Assembly (NCBI RefSeq): GCF_010858045.1
Contig: NZ_JAAGVC010000012.1
Location: 1-52,429, forward strand
Length of the DNA stretch: 52,429 nucleotides
Origin: Nocardia cyriacigeorgica
GTDB lineage: Bacteria > Actinomycetota > Actinomycetes > Mycobacteriales > Mycobacteriaceae
Direction: 5' to 3'
This document shows, one piece after another, positions 17,067 to 24,507 of the stretch (the first letter of the stretch is position 1; each line of letters starts with the position of its first letter). A program made the translations under genes and the position numbers. Below the pieces are notes generated by a model that did not search any database, was not told where the DNA came from, and worked only from the letters and a program-made list of their open reading frames with translations.

Positions 17067-17240
17067 ACCGGCATCCGGTTCGGCGAGGCGACGGCGCTTC
17101 GGGTGATGGACGTCGATCTAAAGGCCCGTCGGATCCGGGTGCGCGCTCGGTATCCGCGACACGGACCTGCCCTGGCGCCAGCATAGAACCGGCCGCGACG
17201 GCATCGAGATCGCCGGAGAACAGGTGCCCGACTGCGATGT
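17067..17240. pseudogene. Scrambled tyrosine recombinase remnant
   Basis: On the plus strand 17067-17150 encodes T-G-I-R-F-G-E-A-T-A-L-R, the box I segment with the first catalytic Arg, and the following M-D-V-D-L strand; an in-frame TGA lies just upstream. Immediately after, the minus strand (17240-17165) encodes H-L-F-S-G-D-L-D-A-V-A, the tail seen in the integrase at 20650-20985. Pieces of one gene type in opposite orientation show rearrangement. The rest of 16905-17651 holds no gene I can support. Confidence 0.65.
17094..17141. repeat. 48-bp inverted repeat, left copy (integrase-derived)
   Basis: Matches the reverse complement of 20585-20632 at 47 of 48 bases; the one difference changes Lys to Glu in the encoded M-D-V-D-L-(K/E)-A-R-R segment. 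It encodes part of the integrase catalytic domain on the plus strand. Confidence 0.85.
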
Positions 17241-17651
17241 CGCAGCTCGGGGGATAGTTGGATGGGCCGCTGGCCCGCGTCACCGGCATGCACGGACACC
17301 AGCTTGCCCGGTGTTGCGGCCGCCGTGCGCGTGGAAACGCAGGGCAATTCATTGCCGGTACCGCCCGGGCGTTTACCACGGCAGCACACCGCGCGGAGAT
17401 AGTCAGTAAGTAGGAGCGTCGACTGAATCGCTCGATCGTCGAGGCCACAACGGGCTCTTGGTAGTCGGCGGCGAAGTCCGGACGAAACCCAACCCGTACA
17501 GATCCTTGCCGTTGGCCGCGCGTAACGCTCCTACCAGGCGCAATGGCCGATATTGACCTCTATCCAGCCTGGCAAGTATGCTCCCCTCGATCGGCCACAC
17601 GTGTGTCCGATCAAGCCCTGAGCCGCCTGGCCGGGGCTTTTTTCATGCCCG

Positions 17652-17680
17652 CAAGCCCCCGACAGCTCGTCGGGGGCTTG
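17652..17680 (+). terminator. Strong terminator hairpin
   Basis: A perfect 12-bp stem, CAAGCCCCCGAC against GTCGGGGGCTTG, with a 5-base loop, followed by TTTACG. A second hairpin with a GGGGCTTTTTT tail lies just upstream near 17620-17645. Together they insulate the small operon that begins at 17704. Confidence 0.75.
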
Positions 17681-17703
17681 TTTACGTTCGGAGGTGTTTA
17701 TCT

Positions 17704-17916
17704 GTGGCCATTTCGACCGGATTGGCAGTGACAGCAGCGGGAGGGTGGGGGACGATCATCCTGGTGGTTGGGATCGCCCTAGTGCGTGCCCGGCCGGAGG
17801 ATGTGCCGAAGGTGGTCGACGCGTTCGGGAGGTTCTTCTGCCGATGCTTCCGCCGGCGGGGGCATTGTGAGCGGAACGCCAGGCAGGCGAATTCGATGGA
17901 AGAGCTGGACCTTTGA
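17704..17916 (+). CDS. Small membrane protein (mobile-element type, unknown)
   Basis: A 70-residue protein with one hydrophobic helix near the N-terminus (G-W-G-T-I-I-L-V-V-G-I-A-L-V) and a basic, Cys-containing C-terminal half (F-F-C-R-C-F-R-R-R-G). GTG 17704 has GGAGGTG about nine bases upstream. Its stop overlaps the next start as TTGA. Position after strong terminators and before a zinc-finger gene suggests an integrative-element operon; no family recognised. Confidence 0.5.
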   Translation: MAISTGLAVTAAGGWGTIILVVGIALVRARPEDVPKVVDAFGRFFCRCFRRRGHCERNARQANSMEELDL

Positions 17917-18437
17917 GCCGTCGTCGTGCCCGCCGCCACGATGCGTTGGACAGTCGTGTCGCCAATAGCCTTCTGCGTCGAGAGATCGACCACGAACTAC
18001 TTCCGGGATGGATGCGGCGAGGAGACGCCGCTGCTTTGCGTCTATTGCTCGACCGGGACGTGGTCGCGGCCATAGAACTGCTCGCTGAGCACGTGGATGT
18101 GATGGAGGGATATGAGGACCACAGATACGAAACGGCTGCGAGATACCTGGTGACACAACTGGTTCAGACCCTGGTCCGGGCTCATCCCGAGTACGAAGAG
18201 CTCGGCAAGGAGTTGACGTATGGCGTCGGCAGGCTTTCCACTCTGCTCAGGTATCACCCTGAGTTCCGTCGCAGGATCTTGGAGTACCTGCGTGGAGAGG
18301 AACTTGCCGGAGAACGGTTCTGCGCAGAATGCGGAGACCGGCTGAAGCAGGGAAACGTCGGGCGGCCCCGGAAGTACTGCAGCCCGAGGTGCCGAAAGCG
18401 GCGCTCCGGCCGGAGGCTTCGCCGGGACAGTATCTGA
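17913..18437 (+). CDS. Protein with C-terminal CxxC...CxxxC zinc finger
   Basis: A 174-residue mostly helical protein ending in a compact zinc-finger-like motif: C137 and C140 (C-A-E-C-G), then G-R-P-R-K-Y-C156-S-P-R-C160 and a basic R-K-R-R-S tail. This motif recurs in small proteins of actinobacterial phages and integrative elements and suggests nucleic-acid binding. The start is TTG 17913, overlapping the preceding stop (TTGA), so translation is coupled. It could be a regulator of element maintenance; that role is inferred. It seems intact, unlike most of its surroundings. Confidence 0.6.
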   Translation: MSRRRARRHDALDSRVANSLLRREIDHELLPGWMRRGDAAALRLLLDRDVVAAIELLAEHVDVMEGYEDHRYETAARYLVTQLVQTLVRAHPEYEELGKELTYGVGRLSTLLRYHPEFRRRILEYLRGEELAGERFCAECGDRLKQGNVGRPRKYCSPRCRKRRSGRRLRRDSI

Positions 18438-19026
18438 GGGGATGATTGCCCAGTCCATGTCGTCGGAGATACGGATCGCGTAGGCAACTCCGAGCGCACC
18501 TCACATCGATGGGTCCCGCCCGGCGAGCAGGGTATAGGAATAGGACCTATGTGGTGTCCATAACGGGCCGCGTCGGGATCAGGTCGGCCCCTGGCACATT
18601 GCCGGGGCCGACTTCGGTGTTGTGGCTTCCATCTCGGGTGCGTGGCTGGTGTCGAGACCATCTGACAGCGGTTGGTGCCGGGCAGGTGTCAGGTCAACAC
18701 CCTTACCGAAGGGCCCCGAGGGTGGCTCCGGCGGCGGGAACGCCCTGCGTTGGGAATACCGGGCCTGGCACAGCACGGTCCTCATCTGTTCCGGTAAGGG
18801 CTGCCGATGCCTGTCTCACCTTCGACGTTGGGGTAAGAACGCGGGCGGGGTAACAGCGGTGAATAGCGTGCGTGTTGCGCGTCGTGACTACAGCCGGGAG
18901 TCCATCGAATGACCTCTGGCGACAGGCGAATCGTTGAGGCCTGGCAGTCAAGCCTGACGAGTTGGATCCGGGAACGCGGGTTGTGCGCAGCACGACTTGC
19001 GCCTGCCGAGGCACTATGGAAGGGCA
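18438..19026. other. Gene-free stretch with a terminator-like hairpin
   Basis: About 590 bases between the zinc-finger gene and the kinase remnant. The hairpin at 18583-18612 (GTCGGCCCC against GGGGCCGAC, plus a GGCA/TGCC extension) may end the zinc-finger operon. Open frames here lack ribosome sites and known domains. Confidence 0.45.
18583..18612 (+). terminator. Terminator-like hairpin
   Basis: A nine-bp GC stem extended by four more pairs past a bulged T, with a short AT loop. It is followed by TTCGGTGTTG rather than a strong T-tract, so it is a moderate candidate terminator for the operon that ends at 18437. Confidence 0.45.
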
Positions 19027-20268
19027 GTGCCAAATACGGATTCCGGTGGAGAACTGATCGGCCGACTGGGCGCGCCTGTGGAGTCGAGCACCGTGCCCGC
19101 ACTCCCGGCGATGGACTCCGCCGCGGTGCGTGCGCGCGGCGACAACGCATTCACGGTTCCGGACCAATCGACCGAGACACGCTGGCGGGTCCGCACCTTC
19201 GTACAGCAACCGACCACGGCGGACCCAAGCGAAAGAACAGCCGCGGTCGCGATGTCGCTGGCAACCTCGGACGCGACCGCGGAACGATTGCGGACCATCG
19301 AACTGAGTGTCGGCGCGATCCTCTTGGCCGCGATGACCCTGCTGGCAGCCATATTGGTGCGACTGGGGCTGATCCCGTTGACCCGCATCGAACTCACCGC
19401 CGAGGCGATAGCGGCCGGCGACCTCGATCGCCGGGTCGACGACACCGACCCGCACACCGAAGCCGGTCGGCTCGGCGCCGCTTTCAATGTGATGGTCGAT
19501 CGCCAGGCACAGACGATGCGGCAGCTGGAGGCATCCGAGCAGCGTATGCGCCGGTTCATCGCCGATGCCTCGCACGAACTGCGCACGCCTTTGACCACCG
19601 TGCGTGGCTTTGCCGAACTGTACCGGCGCGGCGGCGCGCAGGCCGATCCGGAGATACGGGAGCTGATGGGCCAGATCGAGGGCGCCGCGATCAGGATGGG
19701 GTTACTGGTCGATGATCTTCTCCTGCTGGCCCGACTCGATGAAGAACGGCCACTGGACCTGACAGAAGTCGACCTGGTCGGTATCGCCGAAAGCGTCGTG
19801 CGGGATGCGAAGACCCGTGCACCGGACCGCACCATCAGGCTACTGGCCGGCAACGGTGCGCCGCGGGTGATCGGTGACGATCTCCGCTTACGTCAGGTCG
19901 TCGCCAACCTGGTCGACAACGCATTGGTGCACGCGCCGGCTCCGGCAACGGTCACCGTCAGGGTGAGCACCAGCACCGGTGTGCCCGACACCGACCCGGT
20001 CGCCGCCGAAGCCGGTGGGGACCTGCCTCCGGCGTCGGAATATGTGGTGCTCGACGTCGCCGACGACGGTCCGGGCATCCCACCGGACAAGGCGGCGCAC
20101 ATGTTCGACCGTTTCTACCGGGCCAGTGACTCCCGCTCGGGAACCAACGGTTCCGGTCTCGGCCTCGCGATCACCGCCGCGATCCTCACCGCCCACCGTG
20201 CGCGGATCCGGCTTCACACAGAACTCGGTGAAGGCGCGCGGTTCCGCATCCTGTTCCCGCGGAGCTGA
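19027..20268 (+). pseudogene. Sensor histidine kinase, N-terminally truncated
   Basis: The 413-codon frame encodes part of an extracellular sensor loop, one membrane helix (about 90-112), a HAMP linker, the phospho-acceptor helix with S-H-E-L-R-T-P, and a complete GHKL ATPase domain (N box V-D-N-A-L, G1 D-D-G-P-G-I, G2 G-S-G-L-G-L). Architecture is that of PrrB/TcrY-type kinases, but the cytoplasmic start and first membrane helix are missing, so the sensor loop could not cross the membrane. GTG 19027 has AAGGG very close. No response regulator gene is nearby. The kinase domain is intact, so it could still be made as a one-helix protein. Confidence 0.65.
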
Positions 20269-20584
20269 ACCGGATTGGTCCTGGCAGGCGAGGGCGCGTA
20301 CCCGCAGCGCCAGCACCGGTGCCGCATCCAGGACCCGTCTACTCGAGCGTGAGACACCGGCGAGAGGGATCTGGCCCAGTGGTGATGCCGAGGTGACGAC
20401 GAAGGTACGACCGGCACGTGGGTCGACCCCGATCGCAGTGGGGTGTTGGTCGGTGCGGTGGCCGAGAAGTGTTTCGCTACAAAGAAGTTCCGAAGTCGTA
20501 GACCGTGGCCGGCTATCGATCGCTGCTGGACACACTGGTGCTCCCGAGATGGGAGTCCGTGCCCGCACCACGGACATAGCGCGC
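20269..20584. other. Stretch without a supportable gene
   Basis: About 315 bases between the kinase and the broken integrase. Frames on both strands lack starts, ribosome sites and recognisable motifs. It probably represents rearranged remnant DNA linked to the integrase inversion. Confidence 0.4.
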
Positions 20585-20632
20585 CACCCGGATCCGACGG
20601 GCCTCTAGATCGACGTCCATCACCCGAAGCGC
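20585..20632. repeat. 48-bp inverted repeat, right copy (integrase-derived)
   Basis: Reverse complement of 17094-17141 with one mismatch. Here the integrase catalytic segment is on the minus strand, directly beside the plus-strand integrase C-terminal half, so the gene is broken by an inversion-type junction at about 20635-20650. Confidence 0.85.
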
Positions 20633-20649
20633 GGTCTATCGGCATCGCG

Positions 20650-20985
20650 GACAGTCTCATGCAGGGACGCCGCCTCGATGCGCTGGTGTTTCCGAGTCGG
20701 AAGGGCGGTTACCTGGAGTCGACGGAGTTCCGGTGGGTGTTCGACCAGGCCGCCGCCGCGGCCGGGTTGAGCAGTATCGCTCCGCATGGTCTGCGCCATA
20801 CGGCGGCGTCGCTGGCGATCAGTGCCGGGGCGAATATCAAGGTGGTTCAGCGGATGCTGGGCCACAAGACGGCCACGCTGACTCTGGACCTGTACGGGCA
20901 CCTGTTCCCGGGCGATCTCGACGCCGTGGCGGTCGGGATGGACGCGGGCGCCAGGACTGCTGCGGACCAATTGCGGACTGCGTGA
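20650..20985 (+). pseudogene. int: Tyrosine recombinase/integrase, C-terminal half
   Basis: The 111-codon fragment carries the second half of the catalytic domain: H-G-L-R-H (box II His and Arg), a long helix, L-G-H-K (second His) and the nucleophile Tyr in D-L-Y-G-H. The N-terminal arm-binding and core-binding domains and box I Arg are missing; instead the box I-following strand lies on the opposite strand at 20585-20632. It ends 43 bases before the right attachment repeat, the usual place for the integrase of a tRNA-targeting element. It is the likely former integrase of this island and now inactive. Confidence 0.85.
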
Positions 20986-21003
20986 GGTGACGATGTCGGA
21001 AGC

Positions 21004-21021
21004 GACGGCAAAAATGCCGTC
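21004..21021. terminator. Hairpin between integrase end and tRNA-Leu 3' end
   Basis: GACGGCA-AAAA-TGCCGTC, a perfect seven-bp stem with a four-base loop. On the minus strand it starts six bases after the encoded CCA and could end tRNA-Leu transcription; on the plus strand it follows the integrase stop. Confidence 0.55.
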
Positions 21022-21026
21022 TGACC

Positions 21027-21113
21027 TGGTGCCGAGTGTGGGACTCGAACCCACACGTCCGTGAGGACAACGGTTTTTGAGACCGTCGCGTCTGCCAGTT
21101 CCGCCAACTCGGC
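21027..21113 (-). tRNA. tRNA-Leu (anticodon CAA)
   Basis: The minus strand folds into a class II tRNA. Acceptor strands GCCGAGT and ACTCGGC pair fully, the anticodon stem ACGGT/ACCGT encloses the loop CTCAAAA (anticodon CAA, codon UUG), there is a long variable arm with stem GTCC/GGAC, and the T arm is GTGGG-TTCGAGT-CCCAC. The discriminator is A and CCA is encoded (21027-21029). Its 3' part was contributed by the integrated element. Confidence 0.95.
21029..21089 (-). repeat. Right attachment repeat inside the intact tRNA-Leu
   Basis: Identical to 107-167 over 61 bases and lies wholly within the intact tRNA-Leu gene. The break in identity at 21090 falls at the 5' side of the anticodon stem, so the crossover region spans the anticodon loop to the 3' end, a common attachment site for actinobacterial integrative elements. 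Confidence 0.9.
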
Positions 21114-21335
21114 GCACCGGGTGGAAATGATAGCGGGTGAGTGGGGTAATCGCCCAACCGGTCGCCTCACGGTTGTGACGTAGGGGGTGTGCGCTGGGTA
21201 TATGCGTTCGATGCCGAGGTGAAAGGTACTCTTTACATCACTCGATTGCGTGACGGTGGGTCGTCGGCCGGTTCGTCCGGCTCTGGCCGCGGTCGATCGT
21301 GTCGGGGCTCGAGCATCGAACCAGAGGGGTCTTCT

Positions 21336-21950
21336 ATGAGCACTACTGCGGGCGCGGACGCGAAGGCAGGCGCCGGGGCCAAGCGTGTCGTCGTCGCCGA
21401 GGACGAGGCCTTGATTCGCATGGATCTGGTCGAGATGCTCACCGAAGAGGGCTATCAGGTGGTCGGTGAGGCGGGCGACGGCCAGCAAGCGGTGGATCTG
21501 GCGGTGGAGCACCGGCCCGATCTGGTGATCATGGACGTGAAGATGCCGCGCCGCGATGGAATCGACGCGGCCGCCGAGATCGCCTCCAAACGTGTTGCGC
21601 CGGTGGTGATCCTGACCGCGTTCAGTCAGCGCGATCTGGTCGAGCGGGCACGCGACGCCGGGGCGATGGCCTATCTGGTGAAGCCGTTCACCAAGTCGGA
21701 TCTGGTGCCCGCGATCGAGTTGGCCGCGAGCCGGTTCCATGAGATCACCGCGCTCGAGGGTGAGGTCGCGAGCCTGTCGGAGCGGCTGGAGACCCGCAAG
21801 CTGGTCGAGCGGGCCAAGGGCGTGCTGATGCAGACCCAGGGGCTGTCGGAGCCGCAGGCCTTCAAATGGATTCAGCGCACCGCGATGGATCGCCGTACCA
21901 CCATGAAGGCGGTCGCGGAAGTGGTTCTGGAGAATCTGACCCCGCAGTGA
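21336..21950 (+). CDS. pdtaR: ANTAR-domain response regulator PdtaR
   Basis: A 204-residue response regulator orthologous in type and position to M. tuberculosis Rv1626. The receiver domain (about 17-130) has acidic residues E-D-E at 22-24, phospho-acceptor D67 in I-M-D-V-K-M-P, the conserved Thr in L-T-A-F and Lys in V-K-P-F. The C-terminal ANTAR domain (about 140-200) binds paired-hexaloop RNAs and prevents transcription termination. The kinase PdtaS is normally encoded elsewhere, as here. ATG 21336 follows AGAGGGG; the frame is open upstream but has no better start. It is the first core gene right of the island and next to the tRNA. Confidence 0.95.
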   Translation: MSTTAGADAKAGAGAKRVVVAEDEALIRMDLVEMLTEEGYQVVGEAGDGQQAVDLAVEHRPDLVIMDVKMPRRDGIDAAAEIASKRVAPVVILTAFSQRDLVERARDAGAMAYLVKPFTKSDLVPAIELAASRFHEITALEGEVASLSERLETRKLVERAKGVLMQTQGLSEPQAFKWIQRTAMDRRTTMKAVAEVVLENLTPQ

Positions 21951-22142
21951 CGGCCGCTCGGGCCTTATACCCGACGCGATTTACATCGCGGAAACATGAT
22001 CGCGAAAAAGAATTCGACACGATGTCATCTGCATGATCCGAATGTGATGCGGATCTAACCTGCCGACGCTATGTTTCTGCGCAGGCTGAGTGGTCGGCCT
22101 CCTCGGTTGCCCGGGGGAAGCACAGGAACGCAGAGGTGAATC

Positions 22143-23375
22143 GTGCTTAGTTCGACGTGGCGAAACCGTACGGTGCGAGTGCTGGGGGCCGGTGCGGCCG
22201 CAGCCCTGGTGTTGACCGGATGCAGCGATAAATCGACGGGGGATTCGGAGGCCACCGGCGCCGACACCGGGGGCCTGTCCATTCAGCCGGTGATGCAGAT
22301 CGACGCCCAGGGCAAGGAAGTTCCGTCCACCGACACCGCCGCGGCCGCCGATCCCGCCGGTGACGGTTCGGCGACCTGCCCGGAGAACACCTCGATCGCC
22401 ATGGCGGGCGCACTGACCGGACCGAATGCCGCGCTCGGCATCAATATCCTCAACGGCGCGAAGCTGGCGATCGACCAGCACAACAAGGCCAATCCGGGTT
22501 GCCAGATCGAGTTGAAGGACTTCGACACCGAGGGCAACCCGCAAAAGGCCACGCAGATCATCCCGCAGATCGTCAACGATCCCACCGTCATCGGCTTGGT
22601 CGGCCCGGCCTTCTCGGGCGAGACCAAGGCCACCGGCCAGATCCTCAGCGACGCGGGCCTGGTGGCGGTGTCGTCCTCGGCCACCAACGCCTCGCTCACC
22701 CAGAACGGCTGGCGCAGCTTCTTCCGCGGCCTGGCCAACGACGACGTGCAGGGCCCGTCCGTGGCCAATTACATGATCAATACCGCCGGCTACAAGAAGG
22801 TGTGCGTCGTCCAGGACAACACCGATTACGGCACCGGCCTCGCCGCCAGCGTCACCGCCGCGCTCGGCCCGGTGGCCGATCCGGCGTGCGCGGCCAGTAT
22901 CAAAGAGGGTGACAAGGACTTCTCCGCCACCGTCACCAAGATCGCCAGCGCGAACCCGGACGCGATCTTCTACTCCGGCTACTACGCGGAGGCCGCACCG
23001 CTGGCCAAGCAGTTGAAGTCCGGCGGCGTGGACGCCACCTTCGTTTCCGCCGACGGCAGCAACGACCCGCAGTTCGTCTCTCAGGCCGGTAGCTCGGCCA
23101 AGGGGGCGGTGCTGTCGTGCCCCTGCGGTCCGGCCCCGAAGGAATTCACCTCCGAATACGAGGCGCTCAACGGCCAGGCCCCCGGCGTCTACTCGGTGGA
23201 GGCCTATGACCTGGCCACCATCCTGGCCAAGGGCATCGACTCGGGCAAGCTCACCCGGCCCGACCTGCTCGAATTCGTCCGCTCCTATGACGGCGCCGGC
23301 CTGGCCCGGCAGTACAAGTGGAACCCCGACGGCGAACTGTCCAACGCGCTGATCTGGGTGTACGAGGTCAAGTAG
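22143..23375 (+). CDS. livK: Branched-chain amino acid ABC transporter substrate-binding lipoprotein
   Basis: A 410-residue type I periplasmic-binding-protein-fold lipoprotein. The signal peptide ends in the lipobox L-V-L-T-G-C (Cys near residue 28). The mature part has the Leu/Ile/Val-binding family features: A-L-T-G-P-N-A near the first strand, G-P-A-F-S-G-E, then S-S-S-A-T-N and Y-E-V at the C-terminus. The GTG start at 22143 has AGAGGTG upstream. It captures substrate for the LivHMGF transporter encoded next; a hairpin in the 94-base spacer may raise its level over the membrane parts. Substrate could also be an amide or urea, as in related UrtA/AmiC-like systems; the lack of urease genes argues against urea. 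Confidence 0.92.
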   Translation: MLSSTWRNRTVRVLGAGAAAALVLTGCSDKSTGDSEATGADTGGLSIQPVMQIDAQGKEVPSTDTAAAADPAGDGSATCPENTSIAMAGALTGPNAALGINILNGAKLAIDQHNKANPGCQIELKDFDTEGNPQKATQIIPQIVNDPTVIGLVGPAFSGETKATGQILSDAGLVAVSSSATNASLTQNGWRSFFRGLANDDVQGPSVANYMINTAGYKKVCVVQDNTDYGTGLAASVTAALGPVADPACAASIKEGDKDFSATVTKIASANPDAIFYSGYYAEAAPLAKQLKSGGVDATFVSADGSNDPQFVSQAGSSAKGAVLSCPCGPAPKEFTSEYEALNGQAPGVYSVEAYDLATILAKGIDSGKLTRPDLLEFVRSYDGAGLARQYKWNPDGELSNALIWVYEVK

Positions 23376-23388
23376 CGGGAGTGGTACC

Positions 23389-23431
23389 GGCGCGTGCCCC
23401 ACGACCCTGCCGGAGGGTCGGGGTACGCGCC
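23389..23431 (+). promoter_or_regulatory. Intra-operon hairpin between livK and livH
   Basis: A long imperfect stem (GGCGCGT, CCCC and CGACCCT against AGGGTCG, GGG and ACGCGCC) with a five-base loop and no T-tract. Such hairpins behind binding-protein genes often protect the upstream mRNA or partly terminate, giving excess binding protein over permease. Confidence 0.5.
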
Positions 23432-23469
23432 GATCCGTCAGGGGCGACAGCGATGAGGGCAAGGCACGG

Positions 23470-24507
23470 ATGACTCCTACCGTTTACGTCGGCGCGTTAC
23501 CGCTTGCCGACGGTTCGATCGACTTCAACTACGAGGGGGTGATCGATCAATTCTGGCGACTGACCGTCGACGGACTGTCCTACGGCGCGATCTACGCCCT
23601 GGTGGCGGTGGGCTACACGCTGGTGTACGGCGTGCTGCGGTTGATCAACTTCGCGCATTCGGAAGTGTTCATGCTCGGCATGTTCGGGCAGTACGTGGGG
23701 TTGATGCTGCTGGGATTCTCGCCCAGCGGTGATGTGTATTCCCAAGGTGTCATCCTCACCGTCACCTATCTGGGTTTGGCGATGCTGTTCGGGATGGCGG
23801 TCTCGGGTGCGGCGGCGGTGGGATTGGAGCGGGTCGCCTATCGGCCGTTGCGCCGTCGCGGCGCCAAACCATTGATCTTTTTGATCACCGCGATCGGAAT
23901 GTCGTTCGTACTCCAGGAATTCGTGCATTTCATCCTGCCGAAACTGTGGCCGGATCTGGGTGGCACCAATGCCCAGCAACCGATCATCCTGGTCGAGCCG
24001 ACGGTGCAGTTCAGTGTCGGCGGCGCCGACGTCACCAATGTGACCATCGTGATCGTGGTGGCCGCGGTGGTGCTCGCCGCGGCAGCCGAGATGCTGATCA
24101 ACCGCACCAAGTTCGGGCGCGGCATCCGCGCGGTGGCCCAGGACCCGGATACCGCCACGCTGATGGGGGTGTCGCGGGAACGGGTCATCATGCTGACGTT
24201 CCTCATCGGTGGTGTGCTGGCTGGTGCGGCGGCGCTGTTGTACGCGCTGAAGATTCCCAACGGCATCATCTATTCCGGCGGTTTCGTGCTCGGTATCAAG
24301 GCCTTCAGCGCGGCGGTCCTCGGCGGCATCGGGAATCTTCGCGGCGCCTTGCTCGGCGGGCTGCTGCTCGGGCTGGCCGAGAACTACGGGCAGATCCTGT
24401 TCGGCACCGAATGGCGCGACGTGGTGGCGTTCGTGGTGCTGGTGCTGGTGCTGATGTTCCGGCCGACGGGCATCCTCGGTGAGAGTCTCGGGAGGGCCCG
24501 CGCATGA
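23470..24507 (+). CDS. livH: Branched-chain amino acid ABC transporter permease LivH
   Basis: A 345-residue inner-membrane permease of the LivH family with about eight hydrophobic helices. Signature segments are G-L-S-Y-G-A-I-Y-A-L-V-A-V-G-Y-T near residue 37, R-L-I-N-F-A-H-S-E near 58 and the cytoplasmic loop R-A-V-A-Q-D-P-D-T-A that contacts the ATPases. The N-terminus is about 30 residues longer than in E. coli LivH. ATG 23470 lies behind a GGCAAGG purine run. It forms the translocation path with LivM; the stop overlaps the livM start. Confidence 0.94.
   Translation: MTPTVYVGALPLADGSIDFNYEGVIDQFWRLTVDGLSYGAIYALVAVGYTLVYGVLRLINFAHSEVFMLGMFGQYVGLMLLGFSPSGDVYSQGVILTVTYLGLAMLFGMAVSGAAAVGLERVAYRPLRRRGAKPLIFLITAIGMSFVLQEFVHFILPKLWPDLGGTNAQQPIILVEPTVQFSVGGADVTNVTIVIVVAAVVLAAAAEMLINRTKFGRGIRAVAQDPDTATLMGVSRERVIMLTFLIGGVLAGAAALLYALKIPNGIIYSGGFVLGIKAFSAAVLGGIGNLRGALLGGLLLGLAENYGQILFGTEWRDVVAFVVLVLVLMFRPTGILGESLGRARA

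Larger units (their letters stand above)
107..21089. mobile_element. tRNA-Leu-integrated genomic island (decayed)
   Basis: The segment is bounded by a perfect 61-bp direct repeat (107-167 and 21029-21089) equal to the 3' part of a tRNA-Leu gene, which is the usual signature of site-specific integration by a tyrosine recombinase. The intact tRNA is at the right end and an integrase C-terminal fragment lies just inside that end. No replication or conjugation gene is recognisable, the integrase is broken and many cargo genes are truncated, so the island is probably fixed. Cargo is dominated by redox enzymes, sigma factors and regulators. That it entered as one unit is inferred; nested insertions are possible. 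Confidence 0.85.
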
